61,500 nucleotides of DNA from positions 112,540-174,039 of the forward strand of contig WELB01000258.1 in assembly GCA_009602725.1 (NCBI GenBank). The letters are read 5' to 3'. The notes under the pieces were generated by a model. That model worked only from the letters and a program-made list of their open reading frames with translations. It was not told where the DNA came from and did no database searches. Source of the DNA: Spirogloea muscicola (lineage: Eukaryota; Streptophyta; Zygnematophyceae; Spirogloeales; Spirogloeaceae). Below, piece by piece: positions 60,401 through 61,500 of the stretch (position 1 is the first letter of the stretch; the number at the start of each line of letters is the position of its first letter). Made by a program: the position numbers and the translations under genes.

Positions 60401-61100
60401 CACGTCCTGCATGACCACAAGGGGGGGTCACCCGGTCACACTCAGCAGCAGTGAGAAGGCAGGTATCTCATCAACAGTGGCTGCAAGTGCGCCATTGAAC
60501 GTGATCAGCCATGCGGCCGCACCACATAATGGGCACCGCATAATGGGACACCCCATGGTGGCGAGAGCCGCTCACCGGCCGAGAGGATACTGCTTGGGCA
60601 ATCTTAACAAAGGCCTGCAGCTCAGAGAAGCAACGTGAAGCACCGTGGTCAGACAAAACAGGCTCAACACCACCAGAAATTCAGCAGAGTCGCAATTATG
60701 GAGTATTATGGAGTATTGTGGAGGTTAAGTGTGAAGGATCTCTAGAGTGCTGACTGGAGGCAAGGAGAGAGGCTTGCAGGTCAGTCCTGTCGTCCTCACC
60801 GGCCCGAGACGGATGAGGGCCGCCCGCAGCTCCCCTGCCCGTTGCTGCCACCGCCAGCACCATGACAACAGACACTCGCGGACCATGAGGTGCTGCCGCC
60901 TTTGCCACGAGACCCATGCTTAGGCAGACCAAGGCTGTCGCAGGCCTGGGTGGAGCGTGCATGCACCTTGAACATCAGCTCAGAGCGGCCGCGCTTGTTG
61001 TCGAGCCACCGCTTGACTGCCCACGAGCCGAGCGTCGTCCCGATCTGCAGCAGCCTGGAGGCAGCCATCCCCGAGGGCCGGCAGCAGGACTGCGGATGAG
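54422..61100 (-). CDS. ABC1K / UbiB-like atypical protein kinase
   Basis: ADCK/UbiB-type kinases regulate prenyl-lipid (quinone, tocopherol) metabolism; the green-lineage expansion is mostly in plastid plastoglobules. Motifs in order: [20 protein letters not shown] (about 61050), [25 protein letters not shown] and exon 60236-60406 ([29 protein letters not shown]). Exon 59885-60037 has [11 protein letters not shown] with the ATP lysine, and the 36-base exon 59597-59632 gives [12 protein letters not shown]. Then [74 protein letters not shown] with PWIARKVL, and [15 protein letters not shown]. The C-terminal part ([30 protein letters not shown] near 54590) is less certain. The KxGQ motif of the family reads KIAQ here. 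A transit-peptide exon may lie upstream, and the 5' end is open. Confidence 0.9.
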
Positions 61101-61500
61101 AGGCTGAGATGGATTGCATTCGCACTAAGAGCAGCAGTAATAGGAGAAGCGCACCAATCAAGATGGTAAGACTGCGGCTGCTGATAACAAGAGCGGCTGT
61201 AAAACCCGGCCAGGTGCATACAGAGGGTGTTCATAATTGTAAGACAGCGTGCAACTATGACCACATATACGTAGATGATAGCGCAGCCACAAAGGAGGGC
61301 CAAAGAGCGATGCAACTGGAAACTGCTCTGCAGGTATTGATCGGCAGCTCGAATTTTATATGTTTCACAATCTCAAATCTCAAATTCGCATATTCTTAAG
61401 ATCTGTGGCATGTGACAGCACGGCTGCGGCAGTACGGCCGCAGCGGCGGCGGCGGCGGCGGCGGCGGCGGCAGCGGCGGGCTGACCGGCGGGTGAGGAGG
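61101..61500. other. Window end with CGG triplet run
   Basis: 5' flank of the ABC1K gene. A CGG repeat near 61438-61475 resembles the triplet runs found next to start codons elsewhere in the window, so another gene may begin just beyond the edge. No exon is visible. Confidence 0.4.

Overview
The window is nuclear DNA of a eukaryote in the green lineage, most likely a chlorophyte or other green alga. Three things support this. Protein families are split by many short spliceosomal introns with AG acceptors. Two products are plastid-type: a chaperonin-60 beta ending in GYGY and a UbiB/ABC1-type atypical kinase. One product closely matches the plant phytochrome-interacting ankyrin proteins, and degenerate TTTAGGG (plant-type telomere) stretches lie in two introns. 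First exons are very GC-rich with CGG/GCC runs and alanine-rich peptides, while later exons and introns are more balanced. I cannot name the species. There are no operons, CRISPR arrays, phages or recognisable transposons.

Layout, left to right: ASF1 histone chaperone (+, 131-1389); a MAPKKK-type protein kinase lacking its 5' end (-, 2177-4796); an assembly-like break at a G-run and a single N (about 4989-5028); a PDR/ABCG transporter lacking its 3' half (-, 5029-7829); NOT1, the CCR4-NOT scaffold, filling 15 kb (+, 8154-23212); a membrane-anchored class I SAM methyltransferase (+, 24241-25978); a complete protein disulfide isomerase with KDEL (-, 26356-30362); a 656-base N gap; AP-4 sigma adaptin (+, 31121-32366); TMCO1 ER calcium channel (+, 33373-34437); RAD51B recombinase paralogue (-, 35682-38345) with a 273-bp GA microsatellite upstream; plastid Cpn60 beta (+, 40010-44484, first exon not found); a small plastid-type membrane protein (-, 45061-46027) running into a 434-base N gap; a PIA2-like ankyrin protein (+, 46593-47652); a Rubisco-LSMT-like SET-domain methyltransferase (-, 48956-53128); and an ABC1K/UbiB-like kinase (-, about 54422-61100).

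The genes are mostly unrelated housekeeping functions: chromatin assembly, mRNA decay, ER folding, vesicle traffic, DNA repair and plastid protein folding or modification. Several pairs are divergent with short GC-rich spacers (PDR/NOT1, PDI/AP4S, plastid membrane protein/PIA2), and both long N gaps fall in such spacers. For PDI, AP4S, TMCO1, RAD51B, ASF1, the PIA2-like gene and almost all of Cpn60 beta I could join exons with consistent phase, so those models are firm. For NOT1, ABC1K, the methyltransferase and the 3' half of the SET gene, the family is clear but some exon joins are not resolved.
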